64,000 nt of DNA from Pseudomonas sp. NBRC 111124 (GCF_001320245.1 NZ_BCBA01000053.1:122857-186856); one strand, 5' to 3'; counted from the first letter of the stretch, positions 52,881 to 62,368 are shown. Notes: generated from the sequence alone by a model not told the origin. Program-made: numbers and translations.

Positions 52881-54104
52881 ATGGATATCATCTTTCGAAA
52901 CGTGCGTATCGATGACGCGCAACCGTTGCAGGACGTGGCCGTGCACAACGGCAAGATCGCCCAGATCGCACCCGCGATTGCCGCGCGCGCAACGCAGGAA
53001 ATCGAAGGCAACGGCAACGTGCTGATTCCAGGCTTCGTTGAAGGCCACCTGCACCTGGAAAAGGCCAACGTCATGCAGCGCAAGGCCAATCGCTCCGGCA
53101 CCCTGAAGGAAGCAATCGCGGTCACCGCCGCGCTCAAGCCAACGCTGACCCGCGAGGACATCCTTGAACGTTCGACCCAGGTCCTGCGCGCCCTCGTGCA
53201 GGCGGGCAGCACCCATGTCCGCGCCCATGCCGAGTTCGACCCGGTGCAAGGTTTCACCGGCCTCGACGTGGTGCTGGAGCTGCGCGAAAAATTCCGCGAC
53301 ATCATCGACATCCAGGTGGTCGCTTTCCCCCAGGAAGGCATCCTGAAACTGCCAGGCATGAAGGCCATGATGGTCGAGGCCATGGAAAAAGGTGCCGATG
53401 TGGTCGGCGCCATTCCCTACAACGATGTATCCCCCTTCGACCACATCGACTTCGTCTTCGACCTGGCCAAGCGCTACGGCAAGGACATCGATTTTCACCA
53501 GGATTTCGCCGATGACGCCGAGCAGATGACCATCGAGTACGTGGCCCGGCGCACAATCGCCGAGGGCTATCATGGCCGCGTCTGCGTCGGCCACCTGACC
53601 AGCCTGGCCGCGGTCGAACCCGAGCGGCAGGCGCGCATCATCGAACTGCTGCGCGAGGCTGACATCAGCGTGATGTGCCTGCCGGCCACCGACCTGCACC
53701 TCGGTGCCCGTGGCGATAGCCATAACGTGCGGCGCACCCTGACCCCGGTGCGCGCGTTGCGCGATGGCGGCGTGAACGTGTGCCTGGCCACCAACAACAT
53801 TCGCAACGCGTTCACCCCGTATGGCACCGGCGACCTGCTGAACATTGCGCAGCTGGCCATCCCGGCCTGCCACCTGGGCGGCGCCGATGACCAGGCCACG
53901 GTGCTGCCGATGCTCACGACGCGCCCGGCCAGGGCCTTGGGATTGAAAGACTATGGCCTGGCGGTGGGCAAGGACGCGGACCTGGTGCTGGTGGACACGC
54001 GGGCGGTCAGCGATGTGATTCTCGACCTGCCGGCGCGGTTGATGGTGCTCAAGCGGGGTAAGGTGGTAGCAACTGCGGAGCATCGGCGGTCGGTGGTTTT
54101 TTGA
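52881..54104 (+). CDS. Amidohydrolase of the cytosine-deaminase-like group, with altered metal ligands
   Basis: 407 residues. Overall pattern of CodA/AtzC-type amidohydrolases: VHNGKIAQIAP, PGFVEGHLHLEKA (HxH near residue 55), DFHQDFADD and GHLTSLAAVEP. The Glu found after the third His of cytosine deaminase (HCDE) is Phe-side here (HQDF), and the catalytic Asp loop (GHDD in CodA) reads ATNNIRNAF, so an Asp ligand is replaced by Asn. It lies 64 bases after cynS in the same direction and may make cyanate or a precursor from an N-containing compound; this is inference. Confidence 0.82.
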   Translation: MDIIFRNVRIDDAQPLQDVAVHNGKIAQIAPAIAARATQEIEGNGNVLIPGFVEGHLHLEKANVMQRKANRSGTLKEAIAVTAALKPTLTREDILERSTQVLRALVQAGSTHVRAHAEFDPVQGFTGLDVVLELREKFRDIIDIQVVAFPQEGILKLPGMKAMMVEAMEKGADVVGAIPYNDVSPFDHIDFVFDLAKRYGKDIDFHQDFADDAEQMTIEYVARRTIAEGYHGRVCVGHLTSLAAVEPERQARIIELLREADISVMCLPATDLHLGARGDSHNVRRTLTPVRALRDGGVNVCLATNNIRNAFTPYGTGDLLNIAQLAIPACHLGGADDQATVLPMLTTRPARALGLKDYGLAVGKDADLVLVDTRAVSDVILDLPARLMVLKRGKVVATAEHRRSVVF

Positions 54105-54244
54105 GTGCCCGTCGTGATGAGTCGGAGATCCGGCGCAGTCGCTAAAATGCCTGAGAAAAGAACAGGGGGCGGCCCGACATCAGTCAGTGGCCTGCGGCCT
54201 CAGGACAGTATCATCGACACGTCGACAGAATGGAGGTTGTCAGG

Positions 54245-55315
54245 GTGACTGAACAGGAAAAACGGATCGTTGTAATTGGCGCAGGCATCATGGGCGCATC
54301 ACTGGCGTATCACCTGGCGCGCAAAGGCGCGAGGGTCACCGTGGTCGATGCTGAAGGTATAGCGTCGGGCGTGACTGGCCATTCTTTCGCCTGGATCAAT
54401 ACCTCGTCCTCCGAACCTGATCCCATCGCGCCACTGCGCAGTGCCGCCATCGAGGCGTACCACCAACTCGAGACGGAGCTGCCGGGCTTGACGGTGCAAT
54501 GGACGGGCGCCCTGTCCTACGGCGAGATGACAAGCGCCGCGCCGTCAGCTGCAAGTAACCCGCCTGTGGCCAACAGGCTCTCACGGGCGCAGATTCTGGA
54601 CCTTGAGCCCAACCTCAAGCATCCACCTGAGTCTGCTTCCTATGCGCCAGCAGAAGGCGCGCTGGACCCCATGGCCACTACCCAGGCGTTGATCGCAGGT
54701 GCCCAGGCTCACGGAGCGAAAGTGCTCACGCGAACGCCTGTGCACGGCCTTGCGATCCGGCATGCAAAGGTGATCGGCGTCGAAACAGCGATGGGCATCA
54801 TCGAGGCCGATCTTGTCGTCGTGGCTGCCGGGACAGGTATCACGAAACTGACGGACAGGCTGGAAATGCCGCTTCCAATAGAGGCCTCACCTGCCCTTCT
54901 CATCCGCTACAAGACACAACCCAACCGGGTGCGAACACTGATCTCCAGCCCGGAAATGGAAGTGCGGCAAACGGCGCAGGGCGCCTTGCTGGCAGCAGAA
55001 GATTACCTGGACGACACCACAGAAAATCAGCCCGATGCGATAGCGTTACGTACAGCCAAGGCCATTCAAGACGCGCTTCATGGCGTAGTTGCAATAGAGC
55101 CGGAGTGGGCGTGTGTCGGGCTCAGGCCCATGCCTGCCGATGGCATTCCCATCATCGGTTATTTGCCCAAGGTTGCCGGCGTGTATGTGTGTGCAGCGCA
55201 CCCAGGCATCACCTTGGCGGCGATCGTCGGAAGGCTCGCCAGCGAGGAGATCATCGATGGCGAAGTCTCCAGTGCATTGGGGCCCTGTCGGCCCGATCGT
55301 TTCTTTCGCGACTGA
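54245..55315 (+). CDS. FAD-dependent oxidoreductase (DAO family)
   Basis: 356 residues. FAD motif IVVIGAGIMGASLAYHLARK at the N-terminus and a C-terminal block PEWACVGLRPMPADGIPIIG. It resembles glycine/D-amino-acid oxidases. GTG is preferred as start because AATGGAGG lies nine bases before it; the ATG at 54230 sits within that site and has none of its own. It stands alone between the amidohydrolase and a convergent exporter. Confidence 0.82.
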   Translation: MTEQEKRIVVIGAGIMGASLAYHLARKGARVTVVDAEGIASGVTGHSFAWINTSSSEPDPIAPLRSAAIEAYHQLETELPGLTVQWTGALSYGEMTSAAPSAASNPPVANRLSRAQILDLEPNLKHPPESASYAPAEGALDPMATTQALIAGAQAHGAKVLTRTPVHGLAIRHAKVIGVETAMGIIEADLVVVAAGTGITKLTDRLEMPLPIEASPALLIRYKTQPNRVRTLISSPEMEVRQTAQGALLAAEDYLDDTTENQPDAIALRTAKAIQDALHGVVAIEPEWACVGLRPMPADGIPIIGYLPKVAGVYVCAAHPGITLAAIVGRLASEEIIDGEVSSALGPCRPDRFFRD

Positions 55316-55414
55316 CTTTCTCAAGGCGTGAAGCGGACGTTCGCCATGACATCGTTTGCGCTCGACCATAAGCGCAAACGGTGTCAGACGTGATCAGTTT
55401 ACTGAGGAAGCGAA

Positions 55415-56314
55415 TTACACTTCGGACTGCTGGGGTGCTTTCTGGCCAAACCGGATCAGCTCGTTGGAAAAACACAGTCCAAAGAGGATTAACCCGGCGC
55501 CCAAGTACAACGTATCTCGCGGTACTTCATTGAGGAATATGAATGCCAGAAACGCGGCAAACAGTGGCTCAGTCAGTTCCAGTGCTTGGACTTGTGATGG
55601 CTTTAGATACTCGATGGCCTTTGTGGTACAGAAGAAGCCCAGAATGGTCGGTAACGCAGCCAAAGCCAGCAATGCCATGACCGCTACGAGCGACATTTCG
55701 CCCATGATGAATCCATCGTTCGCCGCCGGCATAAGCAAGTAAAGGCTACCGAAAAACAAGAGTTGCCGCGTGAAATGCAGCCCCCCGCGTACACCCATCC
55801 GCTTCATGGCAACCGAAAAGGCGCCATAGCCACAACCGCCAATCGAAGCAAGCAATGCGCCTTGCAGCGTAAAGCCTTGTCCCAGGTCGGCGCCAAAAAT
55901 TACCGTAATACCGGCGATCGTCAAGCAGGCGCCTGCCATTGCATTGGCGGTGATGGGTTCGTGAAGGACGATACGTCCCAGCAGAATCGATGATAGAGAG
56001 GCGCTCGCCATTAGCATCACGACGACGCCCGCCGCCGCGTAATGGCTGTAGGCCGACGTTTCAAAGTGGAACAGCACGAAAATACCGAGAAAGGCACAAA
56101 TGGCTGCGTGAAACCACTTGGCGGTGGTCGCGGACCGCTTGAGAAACAGCAGCAGGACTGACAGTAGCAGGCAGCCGAGAACAGTTTTAATCAAGGCGAC
56201 GCTGCTGGAGCTGAATCCACTGCTCATCAATACCTTGCTAAGTACACCGATTGTCGCATTCAGGGCTGCGGCGCAGAGTGCAAAGAGGACGCCTTTGCCA
56301 AAATGGGTTTGCAT
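55415..56314 (-). CDS. EamA/DMT-superfamily transporter
   Basis: 299 residues with ten expected membrane helices in two EamA repeats (LFALCAAALNATIGVLSKVL first, LLASIGGCGYGAFSVAMKRM at the second half). Family members export amino acids or metabolites. AAGGA eight bases before the ATG decides the start; the 42 upstream codons are not part of the protein. It follows the epimerase gene in the same direction. Confidence 0.85.
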   Translation of the reverse strand: MQTHFGKGVLFALCAAALNATIGVLSKVLMSSGFSSSSVALIKTVLGCLLLSVLLLFLKRSATTAKWFHAAICAFLGIFVLFHFETSAYSHYAAAGVVVMLMASASLSSILLGRIVLHEPITANAMAGACLTIAGITVIFGADLGQGFTLQGALLASIGGCGYGAFSVAMKRMGVRGGLHFTRQLLFFGSLYLLMPAANDGFIMGEMSLVAVMALLALAALPTILGFFCTTKAIEYLKPSQVQALELTEPLFAAFLAFIFLNEVPRDTLYLGAGLILFGLCFSNELIRFGQKAPQQSEV

Positions 56315-56452
56315 TAATACATTCCTTGTAAAAGGGAATTCAGCGTACGCAGAGCGCATGTTTATAGAAGTAGCCCGGGCATCCTGAGACACACACTTCG
56401 AGCGCAAGCTCGCTGTCATGCGTATGCCTTGAGCCACCACACCTGGGCTGCC

Positions 56453-57517
56453 TCAGGGAAGAAAGTGATCCCTGACGTAGCGCACGGTCTTTTCCAACGT
56501 GCGCGCCATATCGGGATGCTTCAACTGATACTTGCGTTCCAATTGCTCGCTACTACTCCTGTCGAAGCGCTGCGTCTGGATAAAGTCCAATGACTCGGCG
56601 CTGATAGCAAATCGCCTTGCCAGCCCGGGAATCATCAAAAGCCACCTGAGCAACCTGATGGGTACATGCTGGCGGGGCGCCTTGATCTCCAGCGGTTTTG
56701 CGATCTGCTCAAGCATCCCCTGCAGGCTCATTGTGTGCTCATAGAGCGCCAGGACCTGCCGGTTGGCCATCGAGGGGTCGAACGCCACACAGGTCATCAT
56801 CGCCACCAGGTAGTCGACGCTGACAATTGGCAACCAGTGCCTGGGCGAACCGGGGACCGCTTTGAACCGACCGTGTGCCAGATTTCGAATGAGTTCGACC
56901 AGAGGCTGCCCTTCCAGGATGTGCCCACTCTCGCTGTGGCCACACACCGTAGCAGGATGAACGATGGCGTAGTCCGCACCCACATCCTGCATATAACGGA
57001 TGACGGCGAAATGGGACTCGATCTTGCTGCCTTCGTAGCCACCTACCCGGCGGTAGACGTCGGGCCAGTGTGTGTTTTCAGGGCACTCATGATCAACCCC
57101 GATACCGGCCAGGTGGTCAAGGTTCTGCAGCATGAAGCCGCCCACCATCAGCAATCGAATACGTTGGCTCGCCGCAAGCTTGGCGGCCCTCAGCGCCCCT
57201 TGCACATTGACTGCTCGGGCGCGCTCCATTGACAGCCCCCAGGTAAACTCCGCCGCCAGGTGAAAGATCACAGCGGCCGTAGACAGACACTGCTTGTCCG
57301 ACTCGCTGAGCCCAAACCCCTCTCTGCTGATATCACCCTCAACGGCATGGATATACGCAGGATCACCGCCCAGTTGATGCACCTGTTTTCTAAGACGCTC
57401 AAGGTTCCCTGGGGTGCGCATAAGCACCCAGGTCTTGTACCCTGTCGCAGTAAGACGGGCCAGTAAATGTTGCCCGACAAATCCACTGCCGCCGGTGACG
57501 AAGCACTCCACACTCAT
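56453..57517 (-). CDS. Extended SDR: NAD-dependent epimerase/reductase
   Basis: 354 residues. N-terminal TGGSGFVGQHLLARL binds NAD(P); the catalytic Tyr and Lys appear as YEGSK near residue 165. The type resembles epimerases, dihydroflavonol reductases and hydroxysteroid dehydrogenases; the substrate is open. It is divergent from a small MerR regulator and has a MerR-type promoter, so it is probably induced by that regulator's ligand. Confidence 0.87.
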   Translation of the reverse strand: MSVECFVTGGSGFVGQHLLARLTATGYKTWVLMRTPGNLERLRKQVHQLGGDPAYIHAVEGDISREGFGLSESDKQCLSTAAVIFHLAAEFTWGLSMERARAVNVQGALRAAKLAASQRIRLLMVGGFMLQNLDHLAGIGVDHECPENTHWPDVYRRVGGYEGSKIESHFAVIRYMQDVGADYAIVHPATVCGHSESGHILEGQPLVELIRNLAHGRFKAVPGSPRHWLPIVSVDYLVAMMTCVAFDPSMANRQVLALYEHTMSLQGMLEQIAKPLEIKAPRQHVPIRLLRWLLMIPGLARRFAISAESLDFIQTQRFDRSSSEQLERKYQLKHPDMARTLEKTVRYVRDHFLP

Positions 57518-57547
57518 GTCCGATCCCTTGTTTGGATAATGGGTGCA

Positions 57548-57578
57548 GGCTAAGGTGTAGAGCACGCTCTACAGTCAA
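57548..57578 (-). promoter_or_regulatory. MerR-type promoter with 19-bp spacer for the epimerase gene
   Basis: On the minus strand -35 TTGACT (57578-57573) and -10 TTAGCC (57553-57548) are 19 bases apart. The spacer contains the perfect palindrome TGTAGAGCGTGCTCTACA (57556-57573). An over-long spacer with a dyad is the mark of MerR-family activation by DNA distortion. Confidence 0.75.
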
Positions 57579-57590
57579 GGGGTTTTTAGT

Positions 57591-57971
57591 GTGAACGTGG
57601 GTGAGTTAGAACGCCGCAGTGGCGTTGGTCGGCATGCGTTGCGTTATTACGAACAGCTCGGGCTTATCGTGGCACAACGACAAGCCAACAATTACCGCAG
57701 CTACAGCGATCAGACGGTTGTTGATCTGGCCTTTATTCAGAGCGCCCAGAGCGGCGGTTTTTCCCTCGCTGAGATTGGACAAATCCTTGCTGCCAAGCGG
57801 GGCAACAAGATCGATTGCGCGCAAGGCGCGGACTTGGTCGCCAGCAAGATGGCCGAAATTCAAGCGAAGATCGCCACGCTGCAAGCCGCTTATGTCTTGC
57901 TGAACGCGGAGCATGCGAAGCTTGAAGCCAGTGCCATTGCCAACGGCCTTGTTACTCGCCCACTTGCCTGA
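57591..57971 (+). CDS. MerR-family regulator (short, effector unknown)
   Basis: 126 residues with GTG start. MerR helix-turn-helix at the N-terminus (VGELERRSGVGRHALRYYEQ, then NNYRSYSD) and a coiled coil (ASKMAEIQAKIATLQAAY). No Cys pair in the effector region beyond a single Cys near 81, so it is not a typical metal or [2Fe-2S] sensor. It is divergent from the epimerase gene. Confidence 0.87.
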   Translation: MNVGELERRSGVGRHALRYYEQLGLIVAQRQANNYRSYSDQTVVDLAFIQSAQSGGFSLAEIGQILAAKRGNKIDCAQGADLVASKMAEIQAKIATLQAAYVLLNAEHAKLEASAIANGLVTRPLA

Positions 57972-58087
57972 CCGCTTGCATACCTCTAAGCCGTTGCCTC
58001 CCGGCAAGGCCCTTCGCCTGGCCAGTTGCTCCAAGCCCTTCACGGGCATGCCATAAGACCTCAGCGGCCGATGGCATTGCACGGGTT

Positions 58088-58558
58088 CTATTTGACGCTG
58101 GACCGCTCGTGATCGGACTCCAGCAATACTGCGCCCTCACCGACTAGCGCCAACCGGTCGCCTGGGTTTCTCAGCGGGCAGTCGGTCATGGACAGGCATC
58201 CACAGCCAATGCATCCGTCGAGTTCGTCCCGAAGCTGGGTCAGGCTTCCGATACGCTCATTGAGCATGTCCCGCCATTGGGTGGATAACCTTGCCCAATC
58301 TTTAGCGGTCAGTGCCCGACTCGAGGGTAACTCATCCAGTGCTGCCTTGATTGTCGCCAGCGGGACGCCTGCCCGCTGAGCGATCTTGACGATTGCAATC
58401 TTACGCAAAACGTCCCGGTTATATCGGCGCTGGTTGCCAGCATTACGCCAACCCTGGATCAGCCCCTTGGCTTCATAGAAGTGCACCGTGGCAACGGTAA
58501 CGCCGCTGCGGCGCGCAACGGCACCGACAGAGAGTGGGACGCCTACATCAATCTTCAT
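58088..58558 (-). CDS. soxR: Redox-sensing regulator SoxR
   Basis: 156 residues. MerR helix-turn-helix (SVGAVARRSGVTVATVHFYE), long dimer helix, and the SoxR [2Fe-2S] motif Cys116-x2-Cys119-x-Cys121-x5-Cys127 (GCIGCGCLSMTDCPL). In pseudomonads SoxR responds to redox-cycling compounds and turns on efflux and monooxygenase genes, not soxS. It is divergent from an MFS pump whose promoter holds a SoxR box. Confidence 0.95.
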   Translation of the reverse strand: MKIDVGVPLSVGAVARRSGVTVATVHFYEAKGLIQGWRNAGNQRRYNRDVLRKIAIVKIAQRAGVPLATIKAALDELPSSRALTAKDWARLSTQWRDMLNERIGSLTQLRDELDGCIGCGCLSMTDCPLRNPGDRLALVGEGAVLLESDHERSSVK

Positions 58559-58571
58559 CGCAACCACCCTA

Positions 58572-58602
58572 TTGACCTCATGTATACATGAGGTTTTATA
58601 AG
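58572..58602 (+). promoter_or_regulatory. SoxR-box promoter of the MFS pump
   Basis: -35 TTGACC and -10 TATAAG are 19 bases apart, and CCTCATGTATACATGAGG (58576-58593) is a perfect 18-base palindrome. It has the outer CCTCA/TGAGG of the E. coli soxS box. The predicted transcript starts near 58608, so the GTG at 58602 cannot be the start of the pump gene. Confidence 0.88.
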
Positions 58603-58646
58603 TGACGGCCCATATCTACGCAACTCGTGAAGAGGGTCAAAATCAC

Positions 58647-60113
58647 ATGGAAAACCCAAACACCCCGACCGGTCATACCCCTGATCCTTGCAGTGGCATC
58701 AACGAAAGCAAACCTGCCTCCCAAACGGGATGGAAAGATCTGTTGTCGGGCAAGAACGCCACCCGCGCCCTTGCTCTGGCAGGCGGGGTGGCGCTGCATG
58801 CAATCAACGTCTATATCGCTACCACCATGCTCCCGACGGTGGTGAAGGAGATTGGCGGGCTCGACCTTTATGCATGGAATACAACACTGTTTGTGGTGGC
58901 ATCCATCCTGGGCTCGGCGTTGTCCAGCAAAGTGCTTGGGCGAGTAGGGCCAAAGGCGAGCTATGGGTTGGCAGCCTTGATTTTTGCGGTTGGAGCGGCG
59001 ATGTGCGCAACCTCGCCCAATATGCCGCTCATGCTTGTAGGGCGTCTGGTTCAGGGCATTGGGGGTGGGCTGCTTTTCGCCCTGGCCTACGCAATGATTC
59101 GTCTCGCCTTCGACGAGTCGTTATGGCCTCGGGCCATGGCTCTGGTTTCAGGTATGTGGGGTGTGGCGACGTTGGTCGGCCCAGCCGTGGGCGGAATCTT
59201 TGCCGAATGGGGCGTCTGGCGAGCGGCGTTTTGGGCAGTGACCGTGGCAGCCGTCCTGTTCGCGCTGCTAGCCTGCGCAGTACTGCCTGACCGAGATAGA
59301 TCCCGAACCAACGCCGGCAAATCCTCCATACCTTACAGGCAGTTGTTGCTCCTGACTCTCGCAGTAGTCGCTATCAGTGCGGGAGGCACTTTTGCGGATC
59401 TGTCGCGAAATATCTTGGTGATCGGCATAGCATTTGCCTTGAGCGTACTGCTTATCCGTGTCGAACGCAGTTCGCAGAACAAATTGCTGCCAACCGAGGC
59501 TTTCCTTTTGCGCTCCAGGTTGGCGGCGCTCTACGCCATGATGTCACTGCTGGTGCTGATGGTGACCAGTGGTGAAGTTTACGTGCCGCTGTTCCTACAG
59601 GTTCTGCATCATCAATCTCCTTTGGTAGCGGGATATCTGGCAGCCCTGATGGCGGCGGGCTGGACTGCGGGATCTCTGATCAGCTCGGGTGCGACAGGGC
59701 CGTCCCTCTCTCGTGCAATCATGGCAGGGCCTCTCTTGGGCTGGTTTGGCATGATCGCCTTGGCATTGCTGGTGCCCAACAGTGGCACGGGTGCAAGGTT
59801 GGAACTGGCGCTGATTTGCTTGGCGTTGGCGGTCATCGGTTTGGGCGTTGGCCTGACGTGGCCACACCTGCTGACAACTGTGCTCAAGGTGGCTCCGCCC
59901 GATGAGCAGGAGCTAGCAGGGGCGTCAATTACCACGATTCAGTTACTTGCCACCGCAACAGGTGCGGCACTTGCCGGCCTGGTCACCAATGCCGGGGGGC
60001 TGATTGAGCCCGGGGGAATGGAAGGGACTGCACAGGCCGCGCGCTGGCTGTTTGGTGTGTTCGCGGTGATGCCTCTTCTGGCTGCAATAATTGCCAGAAG
60101 AGGCCGTTGGTGA
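58647..60113 (+). CDS. MFS multidrug efflux pump, 14-helix type, SoxR-controlled
   Basis: 488 residues. Polar N-terminal tail of about 45 residues, then about 14 hydrophobic segments; LMLVGRLVQGIGGGLLFALA carries the family's motif near helix 4-5. Likely exports redox-active or toxic compounds. GAAGAGGG precedes the chosen ATG. The last codons lie in a perfect 12-bp inverted repeat (60071-60104). Confidence 0.87.
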   Translation: MENPNTPTGHTPDPCSGINESKPASQTGWKDLLSGKNATRALALAGGVALHAINVYIATTMLPTVVKEIGGLDLYAWNTTLFVVASILGSALSSKVLGRVGPKASYGLAALIFAVGAAMCATSPNMPLMLVGRLVQGIGGGLLFALAYAMIRLAFDESLWPRAMALVSGMWGVATLVGPAVGGIFAEWGVWRAAFWAVTVAAVLFALLACAVLPDRDRSRTNAGKSSIPYRQLLLLTLAVVAISAGGTFADLSRNILVIGIAFALSVLLIRVERSSQNKLLPTEAFLLRSRLAALYAMMSLLVLMVTSGEVYVPLFLQVLHHQSPLVAGYLAALMAAGWTAGSLISSGATGPSLSRAIMAGPLLGWFGMIALALLVPNSGTGARLELALICLALAVIGLGVGLTWPHLLTTVLKVAPPDEQELAGASITTIQLLATATGAALAGLVTNAGGLIEPGGMEGTAQAARWLFGVFAVMPLLAAIIARRGRW

Positions 60114-60244
60114 CAGTACAGCCGGTTTCATGACCGACCAGAACACCGCCAGCACTTTGTCAAATACAACTTCCGAGGCTGCCGGCTGGTGTCCGTCTAT
60201 GGGAGCAACGTCGACTGCAAGCCCTTTTTCTTGCGGATGGGGCT

Positions 60245-61276
60245 TTAGCTGCTCGCGAGTTCTCTGCGAACGATCTCTGCGCCAGCACTCAAGGCCCTCA
60301 GCTTGCCGCTGGCCACCCGCCGCGGCAGCGGCGCCATGCCGCAGTTGGTGCAGGGGTAGAGCTTGTCGGCATCCACGAATTGCAGGGCCTTGCGCAGGGT
60401 ATTGGCAACTTCCTCAGGGGTTTCAATGGTGTGGTTCGCCACGTCGATGGCACCGACCATCACCTTCTTGCCACGGATCAGTTCGATCAGGTCCATGGGG
60501 ACGTGGGCGTTGTGGCATTCCAGCGAGATGATGTCGATGCTGGACTTCTGCAGCTTGGGGAAGGCTTTTTCATATTGCCGCCACTCCGAACCGAGGGTCT
60601 TTTTCCAGTCAGTGTTGGCCTTGATGCCATAGCCATAGCAGATGTGCACGGCCGTTTCGCACTTCAGGCCCTCGACCGCCCTTTCCAGGGTGGCGACGCC
60701 CCACTCGTTCACTTCGTCGAAGAACACGTTGAAGGCCGGTTCATCGAACTGAATGATGTCAACGCCGGCAGCCTCCAACTCGCGCGCTTCCTGGTTGAGG
60801 ATCTTGGCGAATTCCCAGGCCAGTTTTTCACGGCTCTTGTAATGGCCGTCATACAGCGTATCGATCATGGTCATCGGGCCTGGCAGCGCCCACTTGATCG
60901 GTTGCCGGGTTTGCTGGCGCAAGAACCTGGCCTCTTCGACAAACACCGGCCTTTGCCGCTCGACGGCACCCACGACCGTCGGCACGCTCGCATCATAGCG
61001 GTCACGGATCCTGACGGTTTCGCGCTTATCGAAGTCAACGCCGCTGAGGTGCTCGATGAAGGTGGTGACGAAGTGCTGGCGGGTCTGCTCGCCATCGCTG
61101 ACGATGTCGATGCCGGCGTGCTGCTGCTCTTGCAGGGCCAGGCGCAGCGCGTCCTGTTTGCCTTCGACCAATGCCTCGCCCTGCAACTTCCAAGGTGACC
61201 AGAGTGTCTCCGGTTGTGCGAGCCAGGAAGGTTTCGGCAAGCTGCCGGCAGTGGAAGTGGGTAACCGTTTTTTCAT
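60245..61276 (-). CDS. mesD: Folate-independent core methionine synthase MesD
   Basis: 343 residues, only the catalytic barrel of MetE, without the N-terminal folate-binding half. Zinc ligands of the family appear in AVHICYGYG (His, Cys), LECHNAH (Glu) and PCTNCGMAP (Cys). It makes methionine from homocysteine. Aerobic-bacterial MesD needs the DUF1852 protein and oxygen and not methyl-folate or cobalamin. The DUF1852 gene lies directly upstream, 27 bases away. Confidence 0.9.
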   Translation of the reverse strand: MKKRLPTSTAGSLPKPSWLAQPETLWSPWKLQGEALVEGKQDALRLALQEQQHAGIDIVSDGEQTRQHFVTTFIEHLSGVDFDKRETVRIRDRYDASVPTVVGAVERQRPVFVEEARFLRQQTRQPIKWALPGPMTMIDTLYDGHYKSREKLAWEFAKILNQEARELEAAGVDIIQFDEPAFNVFFDEVNEWGVATLERAVEGLKCETAVHICYGYGIKANTDWKKTLGSEWRQYEKAFPKLQKSSIDIISLECHNAHVPMDLIELIRGKKVMVGAIDVANHTIETPEEVANTLRKALQFVDADKLYPCTNCGMAPLPRRVASGKLRALSAGAEIVRRELASS

Positions 61277-61303
61277 GATGCAAGACCTTATAGTGCTGGT
61301 ATT

Positions 61304-62290
61304 TCAAGCAGCGTATTGAGCAGCCCATTGCTCAAGCACTTCCTGATATGGCTTGATAAAGTGCTCTTCGACAAAGCGTCCCTGTTCGATGGCCAGCCGG
61401 CTACGTTCCTCGCGGTCATAGACAATGCGCGTCAATGAATAATCCTGGTGTTGCAAGCTTGGCTGGTAGCACTTTCCGGCAGCGGAGTTGGCGTTGTAGA
61501 TCTCGGGCCGATAAATCTTCTGGAACGTATCCATGGTGCTGATGGTGCTGATCAGTTCCAGCGTGGTGTAATCGCCGAGCAAATCACCGGAGAAATAGAA
61601 CGCCAACGGCGCGACACTGTTTGGCGGCATGAAGTAACGTACCTTCAGGCCCATCTTCGCGAAATACTCATCCGTCAGCGAATAGTCATCTTGCTGATAT
61701 TCAAAGCCCAGTACCGGATGCTGGTTTTCAGTGCGGCGGTACGTCTTGCTGCTGGAGACGCTCAGGCAGATGACCGGCGTTTTGGCAAAGTGTTCCTTAT
61801 ACGCCGGCGAATTGACGAAGCACTTGAACAGCTTGCCATGCAGCTCGCCAAAGTCCTCAGGCGTGCTGAGGGCTGCCTGATTCTGGTTGTGCCCCAGCAG
61901 CACGACGCTGAAATCGTAATCGCGCAGGTAAGATGAGAAATTGTTGCCGACCATGCCCGCGGTACGTTCGCCAGTGGTGTGATCGACGATGTGGGTTTTC
62001 AATATTTCGATCAAGGGCAATGCCTGATCATGACTGTCGTCACCCAGGCTCATTTCGACCGAAACAATTTCAAGCTCGACGCTGTAACGATCCCCTTCGG
62101 GATTATCCCAGTGCGCCAGGGCATTGAAACGGTTGTCGATCATCCTCAATGTGTTGCGCAAGTTCTCCTGACGGTTCGCGCCCCTCGCCAAGTTGGCGAA
62201 ATTGGTGGTGATGCGCGTCGTTTCAGCAGGACGATAGTGCTCGTCAAAACGGATGCTTTTTATCGAAAATTTGAAGTCTGTGCACGTCAT
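61304..62290 (-). CDS. mesX: DUF1852 protein, MesD partner
   Basis: 328 residues. Start TCTDFKFSIKSIRFDEHYRP; then a soluble mixed fold (TTNFANLARGANRQENLRNT, VGNNFSSYLRDYDFSVVLLG) that matches DUF1852. Published genetics shows that MesD cannot work without a protein of this family; the methyl donor is unknown. First of the two-gene mesX-mesD unit. The ATG is preferred over a GTG five codons upstream because GGGA lies before it. Confidence 0.88.
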   Translation of the reverse strand: MTCTDFKFSIKSIRFDEHYRPAETTRITTNFANLARGANRQENLRNTLRMIDNRFNALAHWDNPEGDRYSVELEIVSVEMSLGDDSHDQALPLIEILKTHIVDHTTGERTAGMVGNNFSSYLRDYDFSVVLLGHNQNQAALSTPEDFGELHGKLFKCFVNSPAYKEHFAKTPVICLSVSSSKTYRRTENQHPVLGFEYQQDDYSLTDEYFAKMGLKVRYFMPPNSVAPLAFYFSGDLLGDYTTLELISTISTMDTFQKIYRPEIYNANSAAGKCYQPSLQHQDYSLTRIVYDREERSRLAIEQGRFVEEHFIKPYQEVLEQWAAQYAA

Positions 62291-62368
62291 GATCGAACGT
62301 CCCACTTAAATATTTAAATAGCTGCTTGGTGGGACGCATTCTAAGTTGCGGATCTGTATGAGCGGAAC

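Noticed and set aside
60071..60104. Perfect 12-bp inverted repeat around a 10-base loop
   Set aside because: It lies within the last codons of the MFS pump and has no T tract after it, so I do not call it a terminator, although it may slow RNA decay.
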